Below are positions 1 to 11,488 of a stretch of DNA of 31,307 nucleotides, piece after piece. How positions within the stretch are numbered: position 1 is the stretch's first letter; every line of letters begins with the position of its first letter. Location of the stretch: the NCBI GenBank assembly GCA_020650975.1, contig JAIPMN010033024.1:1-31307 (forward strand), in the 5' to 3' direction. Origin of the DNA: Apostichopus californicus. Its lineage: Eukaryota > Echinodermata > Holothuroidea > Aspidochirotida > Stichopodidae. The notes under the pieces were generated by a model. The model made no database searches. It saw only the letters and a program-made list of their open reading frames with translations, and was not told the origin of the DNA. Position numbers and translations under genes: made by a program.

Positions 1-760
1 TACATGACACTAAACAGTACGTTCGATGTAATTTCCCCGAGGCTGATGACGTCATAGGTTCAAAGGTCAGGGCTCAAAGGTCAAACAGTACCTTATTGAT
101 AATTATGTGTGCATATTGGTAGTGTTAATTGGATACTTTATAGATTTCTTTGTTATAGATGTCAGGTTGGGGTTCCATTGCTGATGATGCGGCACCTGTG
201 TCAACCTGAAACAGAGCAAACCAATACGAAAATGTAAAAAAATGATTTTCTGAGAGACCATGTCTGGAGGAAATGACATTAAAATGTATCTTTAAAAACT
301 ATTAATGTCTAGAATCAAGCTTAAAATGACTTCTTTGGCAACTAAATGAATTCAAGGATATGATAATATGCATATATGAAGTTCCTAGCGACATTGGGTG
401 CCCGCGCATCTCATGAACCCTTTACAGCTGACAGGCTGAGAACAGACCTTATTATAACGTTTAACGGTATTGTACTTTGCGATGACGCGCAATGTCTTAC
501 AAAGTAGTGGTTATGTTATGGTATTTCGTACTTTATCCATTCGATGTATATTTAGTTGTCTTGAGATTAACTAACTTCAAGGGAAAATACCACACTATAT
601 AAAGTCAGAACGATAAAAAAAACTTTTGTTCTCGCACTTTCATGATTTTCTTGCTTTCGTTTTTTCTTATTTGCTTCTTCGTTGCACATTTGTGTTACAA
701 TTATCAGTTACAACTACAACTTTTACTTTCTCCAAATTTGTAAACTCATTTTTGGATTGT
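1..760. other. 3' flank and probable 3' UTR of copy A
   Basis: It aligns with 18983-19853 except for the U2-like insertion. No coding frame is shared by both copies. Confidence 0.55.
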
Positions 761-971
761 TCAAAGTTGAATTGTTTCATGATAGATTACCGTCGTTACT
801 TTTGAACACTTGCGTGTAACTACTTTACTTGTATTCTTAGTTTTATATCGCACCTGTTGGTTTGTCGTTACCATGTAAGTCTCTGTCGTGCTTTGTAAAT
901 ATTCATTAAGCTCATCGAAGCTTAAACGAGATTGTTGATCCCATTGCCAGCAAAGTGACATTGCTTCATAC
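761..971 (-). pseudogene. Copy A exon 14 counterpart, C-terminal kinase end
   Basis: The exon encodes YEAMSLCWQWDQQ and the shared tail through KNTSK, then an apparently ancestral ending (VVTRKCSKV, ending ETIQL) before TGA. It is open by itself, but the upstream exon 13 feeds into it in the wrong frame. Confidence 0.75.
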
Positions 972-1591
972 CTATAAATAGAATCAATAAAAGAATTGCT
1001 GTAATCAGATCATTTGAAGGTTATTGAAGTTATCTTTGTCTTTAGAATCCAACTAGGTAAAGTTAATAATGGTTTGGAAATGTAAACAATGCCAAATGCG
1101 TTTATTAATACCTATCTTCACAGCCGTAGGCAAACCTTCAGTCTACGGTATGTGTTTGGAATTTGAACAAGTGACATGTGAAAACAAACATATTAGTTAT
1201 GTACTGTTGTCGATTTTCCAGTGAAAAAGCGAGTATATCATTAATTTTTAGAAGTGTGTCATTACATCAACCAAATCAGTTAGCTTAACCTCAAATGTCG
1301 GACATATTTTTAATAAACTATATAGATGTGGTACAAACGTCTTGGCATGTCAAGCTCATTTACGCCAGCATAATTCATTATAGGTCTAAATTCTTAAAGC
1401 ATAACAACATAAATGACTTTTTTGGTACCTTCATGTACACATCTGTTTCTCTGGAAATCTGAAATACACTTTCAATATAGAAATATTTTAGTGCAAAAGC
1501 CACAATTGAGTCAGCCATTAACTGAGCAGTATAATGATATCGAAAGCCTATTAAACTGAAAGCTGATCGATGATAACAATATTTAACTTAC

Positions 1592-1686
1592 ATTTGTCCG
1601 GGACAATTACCAGGTCGTGTTAATTTTCCTAAAACGTCTTTTGGTTTTAGTATGTGTATTGTGTATGTATTGTGGTATTTTAGCAC
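1592..1686 (-). pseudogene. Copy A exon 13 counterpart with a 7-nt frameshifting expansion
   Basis: Both splice sites match copy B, but the exon is 95 nt instead of 88. The extra bases lie in a TG/TA-rich stretch near 1650-1675. Reading on from exon 12 gives GAKIPQY, then shifted sequence, and a TAA before the donor. The original frame is still legible after the insertion (DVLGKLTRPGNCPGQ). Confidence 0.85.
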
Positions 1687-2630
1687 CTAGAATAAAAAAG
1701 GAACACAAAAAGACATTGCAATATCGCAGAACTGATGTATCAACATCTATAATGAAACAACCCTATTGACTAATGCAAAATATTGTGTTAATTAAATTCT
1801 GAAATATAATAGGTTAAAAATATTATCCACTATCAGATGGTTTTCTTAGTAGAAGCTCTGAATAGATAGTATTACTGTCCATCTTAAGTAAAAACTTATC
1901 GTAAAGAAATAAATTGAATTGTTAATTTTTAGTCTCAACATCACTGCATATTTCCCGTTTATATTCTGACCATGTTTTGTATTAAATCCTTTACTGTTAA
2001 TATCATAACAACGAAACAATTGCTAGAATAAACATATGTCAGAATATAATGGCTTTCTCCATATGTGTGCATGATGCAGATTGTACAACTAGTAGGTATT
2101 ATAGTACGGTCTTAATCGATCTACGATCTTCTAGAGAAAAACACGACAACATAAATGTCAACTATAGAAAGCTTTACAAACAAATCATAAATATTGTGAA
2201 TCAAAGCAATATTTAATACCTCTAAGTGAAAGGAACGGTAATGCAAAATAATACTTACCATACGAAAATATTTCCCACAGGACAACTCCAACAGCCCAGA
2301 GATTGCTTTCTTGTGTATATTCTCCTTTTCGCTTCGCTTCCGGTGGGATATTCAAATGAACTATTCCATTATTCTAAAATAATAGAGGAAGTTCATTAAA
2401 CGAAAACTAGATAACAAATGTAGCAACATTTTTTAACCTTGAATGGAATAGTAAATATTTCTGGCGGATGTAATAAGAGTAATAAGAGATATAAGTACAT
2501 ATCATGCAGCGTAAAGCAAAACACAAGTCGAGTCGGGTTCCATAGTTATTTGTCATATCAAGCAACAAGAAATTTTAATGAATTTGTAAGGCAGCTTAAG
2601 TCACGAATTTTGATACATGCAGTAGCTTAC

Positions 2631-2762
2631 CTTTTCAAGTTCCTCTTTAAGGCTGCCTCTTGAACACATTACGTAACAAAAGTCATAAAGTTTACAAGAA
2701 AAGCAAGAGTTTCCAGTTTGAGAAATAAGTAGTTTCTCAGTACTTAATCCGGGATGTATCCA
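2631..2762 (-). pseudogene. Copy A exon 11 counterpart, acceptor lost
   Basis: The coding part is open and matches copy B (WIHPGLSTEK, KLYDFCYV). The acceptor position on the minus strand reads CTTTCGG where copy B reads CTTTCAG. Skipping this 132-nt phase 0-0 exon would be in frame but would remove the catalytic and activation segment. Confidence 0.82.
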
Positions 2763-5372
2763 CCGAAAGATTCATAAAAAAAAAAGAATCCAGACATTTG
2801 AAAGATGATTAGTCAAGTAAGCTTTAGAAGACACAAACTTAGCATTTCTCAAAGGATATTTGTACACAATGAAATTCAAGTAATTTTACAAACCAGTCAA
2901 GAAAATAAGAACATGAATAAAACTTTTACATATACAGTAGTTGGACTATACAACTTACATTGAAAGTCATCATTTCCAATTTACTAACACTCACATATGG
3001 GATACTTTTACAACATTCCAAATCGGCGAATATTGAGTAAAACTATTGGATTATTGCTACTAAAGATCAGGATGTTATTTCGCAGGGATTTATTCAGTCA
3101 TCACTCTCAATGTTTAACCAACACCAGACTTCCAACTGTTGAAAACATTTGCTTTATCTGTAGTTCATATTTGATAAGATTTGGCTCGATGCAATCTAAA
3201 CCAATGTGTTCTTTAAGTGTTGACGATACACCTTATGACAAATTAACCGATCAGTTGGAAAATGAGACATCATCACATATATTTGATATTATTCTATAGA
3301 TCAACTTTTACAAGTAGGCTAGTCTAAAAGAGCTTGGCACTTATATGAACCTGGTTCTAGTGAAAATGGATTGATGTACCGAACTTATGGAATTTATGTA
3401 ATGCAGGTTCATGACTCCATACTTTATATTAGAATGCAATAACTCGTATTAACCCCGAAGATAAACTGAATGTAATCACACTCATTCATTTCCATATTAA
3501 GATATCTTACACCATTCTGATGAAGAAAATTCATGCCGTCGATAACGTTAGATGCAAATGTCAGAAAGTGCTGCGGTACCGGTTCAAGTGCATTCCCGTA
3601 AAGAAAGCTTTGTCCAAAAGTAATTTCAAGATATGTTCTGACGGTGCCAAAAGCCATATATTCTTCCAAGCAGTATGTAACACCTGCAATATGTAATAAT
3701 AATATTTTGGGCCAATATCATCACTACATAACGGTATGTTGCGAAGTCAACATTTCACGAAATGTCATTTTCTTGTATTTTTTCATTCACAAACCATATA
3801 CGAAGACATTTATGAATGAACCAACATTTTCATCATAAATCATTAATTTTGATCAAATATCATGCTTACAACCACTGATGATGGTAAACTTAAATGATGA
3901 GAGTAAACGCTACCTGACTTCTCAAAAACTCCAAATTTTTTGACAACATTTTCGTTTTTGGGGAGTGTGGCAATGTGTCGAAGGAAGTATTCCGTTTCCT
4001 CGGGAGCTCTTGTAACATCTGCATAAGGAAAAATATCAAATACAAAACAGACGGTTTGCATTGTAAAATAAGCCAATCCTCCTTAACATATAGCTAAGAT
4101 AACTTCATATTCTTTAAGTCTTAAAATACAACCATTCTCCGAGTGTGTGTAATCGTTATATAATCTAAATAGTCAGTAAAACCAGACTAACACTGTATTG
4201 CAAGTTACTGTAAGAGTAAGATTGCACACCATTCTTTTGGATTTTAATGTTATTGTTAAGGCCACGCGATGTTGGCATACCATCGTATTGTTACTTTCTT
4301 TGTATATGTTAATTTGCACGTGTTGTTGTAGTTGTATGCACCTCAGTTATGTTGGTAATTGTGTTAGTGTAATTGTGTGTTCTTTGTTAAGTGTCTTAGA
4401 TATATAGTGTAAGGAGCTGAGGCTCGAGTAGTCTGGATTGGGTCTCAGCCGACGCACATTGTCGTATATAGTTAATACATATTAGAAAGAGTTCCACGCC
4501 GTCTCAGTTTCGTGTTTAGTTGTGTACATATATTTTAATTGTCTCATACTACTACGACATGATCCACATCGTAGCCGAATTAGCTGGTGAAATGGCTAAC
4601 GTTACATTACCATTCCGTGAATGAATCATCCAATATATTAACGATGCGTATAATGACACAGTGCAAGTTCTCAGAACATACCTGTACAACTCCTCATGTG
4701 TGTATAGGTTTCAGTTACAGTCCCTTTATTTAATATTCCAAGCCAACGCTCTCGCGTTGCTTCCGGGTTCAGTTGTGCAACAAACGTTACATATGCTCCT
4801 TTGAATTTCCTCAGCTTGTGTGGCTCCTGTGTATGGTCTTCTTCATCTATGCTTTCATACATGTCTGGATCATTAATAGAAATAGTAATAGCTCATGAAG
4901 TGAGAATGTGGATTTATAATAAATCGATCTAAACGACCGAATAATCTAACATTGTTAAGCAATCATAACAGCATTAGGTGGAAGCTTAGGTGACGTAGTA
5001 CGCATAGGATAACTATAAGGAGCATGTTAGTCTTGATATTTCATAGTGGTAAAAGAACATTTTAAGTGATATCAATATATCTATAGCTCTTCCGCTTGAG
5101 TTTTTTTTTGGGAAGGGGGGGGGGTTGGGGGGTCACTTAAATTTCTGGAATGATTTTCCTTTCAGGCAAAACTAATAAACTACTTTGTATCATGAGTTTA
5201 ATTTGATTAAATGAACGAGATCCTACAGCGGATGACATCACCACGCAAACAACAATACGTACCAAGAGAATTGTTTTCAACAGTCTCCGAAGGTTTTACA
5301 AGAGTTTCGATACGTTGGAGTGCAGAATCTGGGGTTTGCGGAAGCTCTCGCCTGTTGAAAAGAGTTGAAAAT

Positions 5373-5613
5373 TGCATCACATGTTATATAGTAATAAAAG
5401 ATAGACCAACAAATCAATTGTGAATTACTTGTAATTTAGTAATGAAAAAAAGACCAACAAATCAATTGTGCATCACTTGTTATATAGTCATGAAAGAGAG
5501 ACCAACAAAATAAATTGTGAATCACTTGTTATATAGCAATAAAAGTAAGACCTACCAAATCAAATGCGCATCGCTTGTTACATAGTAATGAAGACCAATA
5601 CAATAATGTATAA
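5373..5613. repeat. 49-bp minisatellite, about 5 units (copy A intron 6)
   Basis: Same family and place as the copy B array, but with about half the units. The last unit (CATCGCTTGTTACATAGTAA) is identical in both copies, so growth or loss was internal. Confidence 0.88.
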
Positions 5614-6588
5614 TTTCGCGGCTGTGCTGCCGGTGATGTGCTCTACCGGCGGTGGTTATTCAATGGGCTAGCTAACATTGTTTAGCATTTATCGTTTAAA
5701 TGGTTAGTATTGTTGTCTAAAGATATTAACATGTTATAATTACGGATTATAATCATAAAAAAATGGAAAACGGCAATGAAAGATAAGTTAAATTAAGAGT
5801 ATATCAAAATAAAAAAATACATTACCTTGCTGCTCTTAGATTAGAGCACCACGACAAACATTTTTCTGAAAATACAGGAACAATGCATTAAATAACGTAA
5901 TAGTTGATTGTGAACATAATCATATGCAACGACCGTAACGGCTTCAATTGTTTGCCGTGTAGAGATACGGTATTAATGTCATCTTTATTAATGTGACCAT
6001 TACGCATGTTATGAATAACTAAATTGGTTTATAAATACATCGTTATGCAACTAACCTAAAAGAAAACGTTTATTATCCTTTTTTCTTTCTTTTTTAAGTG
6101 TGTCATTCAGTAGCTAAGCACTATTGTAACGATGGCTTAATTAATTAATTAATTAATGATTGTTAAAAGTATACTGCTTTAGTAGACCATTTTATAAGGA
6201 AGTGCAAACACATGCGATACGTCTAAACGCATAAGTATAACAATTATATAGCTGTTATTAACAAATGGATACTTGCTCTTAGTTGACATGGTGACTAGCA
6301 AAGCAAGGATGAAGGTAGCAATCACTGACAAGGTGTAAATTATCCAGGAACTATCTCTCCGAAATATCGACGAGCTTACTGCCAGAGAGAAAACACATTA
6401 ACCATTAAGTTCAATTCAATAATGTTCTTCGGGGAAGTATAATAATATTTAGGCCACCCTCTTCCCCGCCGCCGTTTTCCACACAAACATTACCCCCCCC
6501 CCTCCCCTCCATCACGGGACATCACATATTTGATGATCTTTGTAAAACAGGTAATAGGTTGGAAAATCCAGAACAGTTAAAAATCTTC

Positions 6589-6650
6589 CAGCCTCACTCG
6601 GGATTCGAACCCAGGCCTCCCAAGGGATTGCTAGATCTACCATAACCCAC
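6589..6650 (-). mobile_element. tRNA-derived SINE remnant shared by both copies (copy A)
   Basis: The minus strand reads GGTAGATCTAGCAATC, then GGCCTGGGTTCGAATCCCG, a tRNA-like segment with a good B box (GGTTCGAATCC). The copy B equivalent is present, so the insertion predates the duplication. It lies in intron 4 and does not fold as a clear functional tRNA. Confidence 0.5.
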
Positions 6651-7408
6651 GACTTGAACAAACTATCGATTGAAGAAATATTCAAAATTTGGAAAGTCGT
6701 TATTTAAACGAGGATGGAAGCAATTTTTTTCGGATAAGAAATGGATCGAAATTTCGGTAATTGGAACAGCAGATTTTGAATTGTAGTATGAAATAAAAGT
6801 AGAAATACCAAATAAATATTTAAAGAACTGTCGGTAGAAGTAGAAGTTAATACCGTAATTTATTAATGTGCCCCATGATACACAATATCCCTTCTTGGCA
6901 TGAACCGTTGACCGTTTTTCCTTACATCGAGTTACGCAATATAATAAAGGATTTTGTTTTGCTGTTTGGTTGGTGGAAAAATGAAATATTTTTGTGTTTA
7001 CCATTTTTATTTAAGTGAGCTTGAGTACATGCATTAACTTACATTCCTTTTCTACACTGACGATACTGCTCACGTCAATATGACCTACAGCGTTGTTAGC
7101 TGTACACCTGTACATTCCATTGACGTAGGTGTCTTTACTAGGCAACTGGAATTCCAACAATTGAGTTGTAAGGTTCGACTTGTTCAGAGGCTTTAAGTCA
7201 ATTGTTTTCCATTCAAACATATCATTTAACTTCTGAAGGGAAACATCCGGTGTTGGATTACCCTCCACCATGCAGATAACCAACAGGATATCTGCATCAT
7301 TTGTAACATTTATTGTAGATGAAGTAACCATTTGGACGGTAGCCGGATCTGTTAAAGGAAACAAAAAACCCATGACATTCTCAATGTAAGATGACTGAGG
7401 TTGAAAAT

Positions 7409-7970
7409 CAGAGTTGTCAACAAGTCAGAGTTGTCAAGTCTTTGAAGTTTGAATACAATGATGCAGGCTACGAATAATGTAACAGTGTTCCAGGAATTAT
7501 GTGGTATAAATTAAACAGCCGAATAGCAAAACCGGGGCACACGCCACGGAACAAATTACCTCAAAATTTGCTAGCCACTGTTTTATTGAAAAAGGCCAAC
7601 TTTCAGCCAAACAGCAGCCCTGGATGGAATATTCAACCAAGCCAATGGTAGTTATGGTAACGCCTGTAGTCGTCTTTGGGGGCTCGTAATTTGAGCGTAC
7701 ACGAAACCCTAATTATTTATTATCGATATCAACTTATGAAGTTATTTAATGATTAAAAAATTGTGAAATACAAACAAGTCTCTAGTAGAAAAACCGAGTC
7801 TTTTGAAGGCAAGTCTCAAGTCAAGTCCCAAGTCTTTGCTAACTTTTGGGCAAGTCTCAAGTCAAGTCCCAAGTCTCTGACAGCCGAGTCTCGAGTCGAG
7901 TCTCAAGTCCTAAAATTTGCGACTCGAGTCGGACTCGAGTCCGAGTCCCTGACTCGAGTCCCCAACTGTG
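7409..7970. mobile_element. Non-autonomous hAT-like DNA transposon (MITE) in copy A intron 3
   Basis: The 562-bp insertion is absent from copy B. It is flanked by TTGAAAAT (7401-7408) and TTGAAAGT (7971-7978), an 8-bp target duplication with one change. Copy B keeps one uninterrupted TTGAAAGT. The ends are inverted-repeat-like: CAGAGTTGTCAAC against CACAGTTGGGGAC. The right part is a run of AAGTC/GAGTC repeats (about 7780-7965). No transposase is present. The 8-bp duplication and CA-AGTTG ends fit hAT elements. Confidence 0.75.
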
Positions 7971-8084
7971 TTGAAAGTGGATCAAACTGTTTGGTTTTCT
8001 TGATTACCAGATGAAAAAGCTGCATCTGGGCATCAGGTATACTGTAAAGACAAGAAGCTTGTTCGAAATGTCAAAATTAACATT

Positions 8085-8218
8085 GGTCAGGGTTTGGATT
8101 ATAGTTAGGGAATTAGGGCAATAGGATTGGGGTTAAGATAATGGGAGTATAGTTAGGTTTTGGTGTTTGGATAATGGTTAGGAGTTGGTTGGTGGGGTTA
8201 GGCATGTAGGGGTCGGGT
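8085..8218. repeat. Degenerate G-rich TTAGGG-like repeat, copy A intron 3
   Basis: The run is rich in GGTTAG, TTAGGG and GGGGTTA words. The copy B equivalent is 27108-27210 and is shorter. A smaller TTAGGG-like run (GGGTAAGGGTTAGGGTTAGG) lies at 10961-10980 in the 5' flank. None is a clean telomeric array. Confidence 0.55.
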
Positions 8219-9425
8219 GATAACACGGTGATTCGTAATCATAACTCATCCTAAGAAAATTAGTGATGTGAACTATAAGTGATATATCTTGATGTACTGT
8301 CAGCCCGTGATACAATTTTAATAGCCATGATACTTTAAAGTGCTGAAAAACCCCCATATTTACTTCCAAAGGAAAATTCATTTGGAGTAAAAATCTTTCC
8401 TGGTACATTTGACTGAAAAAAAAGTAGACATCCACAAAGTCGCTGCAATTAAGTATATAAAATGGTCAAATTAAATTGATCACTTAGATGATTAGATCTC
8501 CAATTCTGCAATTAGTTATCTACAAGTAAGTTGAATCATAATATTCCTTTAAAACTATAGTAACATATACTAGCTTGAAAAAGAGACAGTTAAGTGCACC
8601 TATCTGGATTTCTACATTTTTACCTCAAACGGGGGAATGCTTCACCACACAATATACAATATGTGTACATGTTATGTATGTACCTATGGTTGTATGGTTA
8701 GACAATGGAAAATTTCAAATGAGGCAAAGCAAATATAATCTTAACGTTTAACGTTTCCAGTATTAATCAGTGTAGGAATGTTCTCTAAAGAATACTCACA
8801 CCAAACATTTAACATCTGTTTGGACATTCCCTTCCGGCCACCTTTCAATTCACAAACTAAGTCTTCATTATGCTGTTTGCGGTCACTTTGAAATGTTGTA
8901 AAGCTGCATAATCTCGATACACTGTCACTAATGTTAGTTTGTGTACCATGCTCTTCAGGTGTGAATGTAATGTTGTCTAGAGTCCAGGAAAACTCAATAA
9001 TCGTCCCTATGGGAGAAACATCAACACAGCAAACTGCTGTAATCGTCTCATTTTCTATTATGATCTTGTTTGCTCTTAGCTCCGGCTGACCTGTTGTAGG
9101 AAGCAAAATTGCAAGATATGATAGTTTCAATGTACACATTTACTGTTTATCATCAACAACATATCAACTAATATATAAAGTAATTTAGATTAGCTTTGAT
9201 TGCATTAAGTTTTTGAGACAAATCATATTGAAAATCAAGTGTAGAATAAGACCGAATAAAAGTTTAAAGACATATATGTGCACTGTCTTCATCTCTGGCT
9301 GTGCTTCATTGGAAACAAGGGAGACGTCTCGGTGGGGGGGGGGGGGGCAGCGTTACAATATGAACTAACGATTTAAGATGTCAACAACCAATGGTGTGCA
9401 TATGTGATTTGACGGATGTACGTTT

Positions 9426-9600
9426 AGTACGGGTGATTTTCATACTGTTGCTTTTGGCTTTTACATTTTTTGCCTTATTGGTTCTATATATTTAATATTT
9501 TGGTTTTTGTTGCAAACTTGTTTTTAGATTTTACATTTGTAAAGCGCTTTGAGCAGCTTTACTGATTATGCGCTATATAAATATTACTTATTATTATTAC
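9426..9600 (+). mobile_element. Retroposon with CR1/L2-type 3' tail in copy A intron 2
   Basis: The insertion of roughly 175 bp is missing from copy B. It ends TTGTAAAGCGCTTTGAGCAG, then GCGCTATATAAATATTACTT, then (TTA)n. That is the 3' signature of CR1/L2-type LINEs and the SINEs that borrow it. A short TACGTT direct repeat may be the target duplication. The body is too short to tell a LINE fragment from a SINE. Confidence 0.65.
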
Positions 9601-10743
9601 GTTGTTATTTAAACAATAAATACACATTGTGGTTTAATTTGGAAGTTGTTACAGTTGTTTCAGTCGGTAGGTTGACATGTACTGCTGTACTTAACAGTGG
9701 CCTGATAAGCATATTTAACAGACTATTCCCCATGGTTTGCTTACTGTAAATTTGAAGGAACATGTACTCCATCCATAACCGTAATCCTGTATACATCGCA
9801 CAGAAATACATGCCACCGTCACCCACTGTAACATTTGTAATCTCCAATGAGGCAGATCTACCATCGTCTGATAGCTTTGATGTGTACCGACCATCTTGGT
9901 TATATGGTTCCTTTTTGTGGCTATGGACGGTATCAGTTATGGTTGCATTCTTGAAGAACCACAAGGAAGTCACATCTTCTCCGGTAAAGTTATTCGTGCA
10001 TGCTAGCTTTGCGGAACTACCGATTGTCTCTGTCTGTGTTTGGATGCAAAGACAGCCTAATTTTCGAGAAGAAAATCAGAACATTGCACTTATTCAAGAT
10101 TTCATTAATTCAATTTTTGATATGTTTGTTTTTGGCTTCCGTTTCTCACCTTCGATATTTATGAACTCATTAGAACGACATGATAGTTCCTTTTATTCGA
10201 TGGTTGTTTTTTATGCTTCTTTTAGCGTCAATTGGTACTTATACGATATACGAAATACTTGTTTGATAAATGCTATCAGACAATTTCTGTCAACATCAAA
10301 GCCTATCTATCCCACGCGTGATGAAAGCAGGCTTAATGAATTAATAAGGTTATGTTAGTTACCCTGGATTTTGCATATAAAAGGGGCGATAAAACATTCA
10401 ATTATATTAAAAGGAGAACCCATTATTGTCGATTGCAAACACCTAAATCGAAACAATTAACGTAGCTATACGAAGCCCACGATATCAATAGTTCGTTAGA
10501 GATAGATTAAAGGAAGTATTGCTATCGTACAAGCAAAGGTGCGGATAAAAGAATAAAAAACATGATTATCATCTTCAAAAGTGGTTACCTTCAAATATGA
10601 GAAAATACGCCAGAGTCCAGACGGCAGAAGTGATCTTGTAAGGACAGGTAGCTGATAGATTGATCTTCATCTTGTTCTATCGCCCTGGCAACAACTGGAT
10701 GCTCACGTATTAACCTGTGACTGATCATACTCTCGTCGTACTT

Positions 10744-10770
10744 AATATGGCGGACGTATTAACTTCCTGG
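10744..10770 (-). promoter_or_regulatory. Candidate promoter elements of copy A: YY1-like and ETS-like sites
   Basis: About 75-100 nt upstream of the start codon lie AATATGGCGGAC (plus strand, YY1-like AAnATGGCGG) and ACTTCCTGG (ETS-like, GGAA core on the minus strand). Both are kept in copy B at 30466-30492. No TATA box in the gene's direction was seen. The assignment rests on motif match and conservation. Confidence 0.4.
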
Positions 10771-11488
10771 TTCGTTTATTACCTGATCATGTATAAAAGT
10801 GATTGCAAATCATAATGCGAAAGTGAAATGAAACATGTTTGACGTGTGTCTGGGTGTGCTGTGTGGTGTATTAGTGTAGGAGTCAAGATGGCCGGTTTCG
10901 GTCGCCCCTGGTGATATCGCTCGTTCACTGATGAAGGGGCTGGCGGTTGTTAGTGTTATAGGGTAAGGGTTAGGGTTAGGATCCATACCTATTGGTTTTT
11001 CAATCATTATCTGTAACCGCGTGAAGCCGGGCTTAGTAACGTCCTTCCACGTTGTCATTATTGTAAGAAACAATGTACATTCATTATACTGTAATGAATA
11101 ATAATTCAATGTTTTAATATAATATTATCAATGTATCAGTAAAGCAATAAATCAGTCAATGATTGGGAGCAGCGATCACCGCAAAATACACGCAAGCATT
11201 CATCAAATAGTATGTAGTGACGTATTGTGAAGATGCTGATGGTAAAACAAGTCGTCATGCAACTCAACCTGAGATCAACCATCCATACCCACAAATGATA
11301 CGGAATGTTTAATACACCATTATCAACAAGTAATTATTTAACACATGAATCTTCTCAATCCAGCACTCGAACATGATATCTTTTCAAAGGAACATAATGG
11401 TATTTTCATTTAAAAGTGATGAGTATGCTATATCGTTTACTAACACAGATATAAACTGCGAGATTTGCAATTTTATGATAGCTAGCTG
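10771..11488. other. 5' flank of copy A, shared with copy B (30493-31229)
   Basis: It holds the TTAGGG-like run and a minus-strand open frame (10810-11109) that is partly kept in copy B (30509-30808). The frame's differing start and lack of any motif argue for 5' UTR or chance. Confidence 0.45.

Larger units (their letters stand above)
761..10670 (-). pseudogene. Copy A: tandem paralogue of the Ig receptor pseudokinase, with a broken kinase-like part
   Basis: The 14 exon counterparts are 10670-10589, 10056-9745, 9090-8800, 7348-7043, 6378-6277, 5865-5826, 5351-5263, 4864-4682, 4018-3914, 3683-3511, 2762-2631, 2373-2259, 1686-1592 and 971-761. Exons 1-10 are open and match copy B closely in length and phase. 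Three lesions follow. The acceptor of exon 11 reads GG at 2763-2764 where copy B has AG. Exon 13 is 95 nt instead of 88, a +7 shift that runs into TAA before the exon ends. The subdomain IX motif reads SNLW instead of SDLW. If intron 10 is retained, translation continues for about 26 codons and stops, giving a secretory, three-Ig, transmembrane product with half a kinase-like domain. It may be a dying gene or a truncated receptor still in use. Expression is unknown. Confidence 0.8.
1..11488. repeat. Tandem duplication unit A (direct)
   Basis: The sequence is alignable across introns and flanks to 18983-31229 in the same orientation. The first base of the window already lies in the unit, so its left end may be outside. 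The last shared motif before the copies diverge is GATAGCTAGCTG near 11488. Confidence 0.93.

Noticed and set aside
1430..1475. A 30-nt minus-strand exon candidate between a TTTCAG and a GTACC site
   Set aside because: It would interrupt the continuous kinase stretch CPGQMYEAM and gives a stop in the phase required by exon 13.
9762..10358. Plus-strand open frame of 198 codons
   Set aside because: It is the antisense of the V-type Ig exon and its flank. The minus strand has domain signatures and splice sites; this frame has none.
10789..10797. TATAAAAG on the plus strand as a promoter
   Set aside because: It points away from the receptor gene and is mutated to TATGAAAG in copy B.
10810..11109. 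Conserved upstream protein on the minus strand
   Set aside because: The frame is only partly kept in copy B, its start differs, and it contains TTAGGG-like repeat translation (PNPNPYPI).
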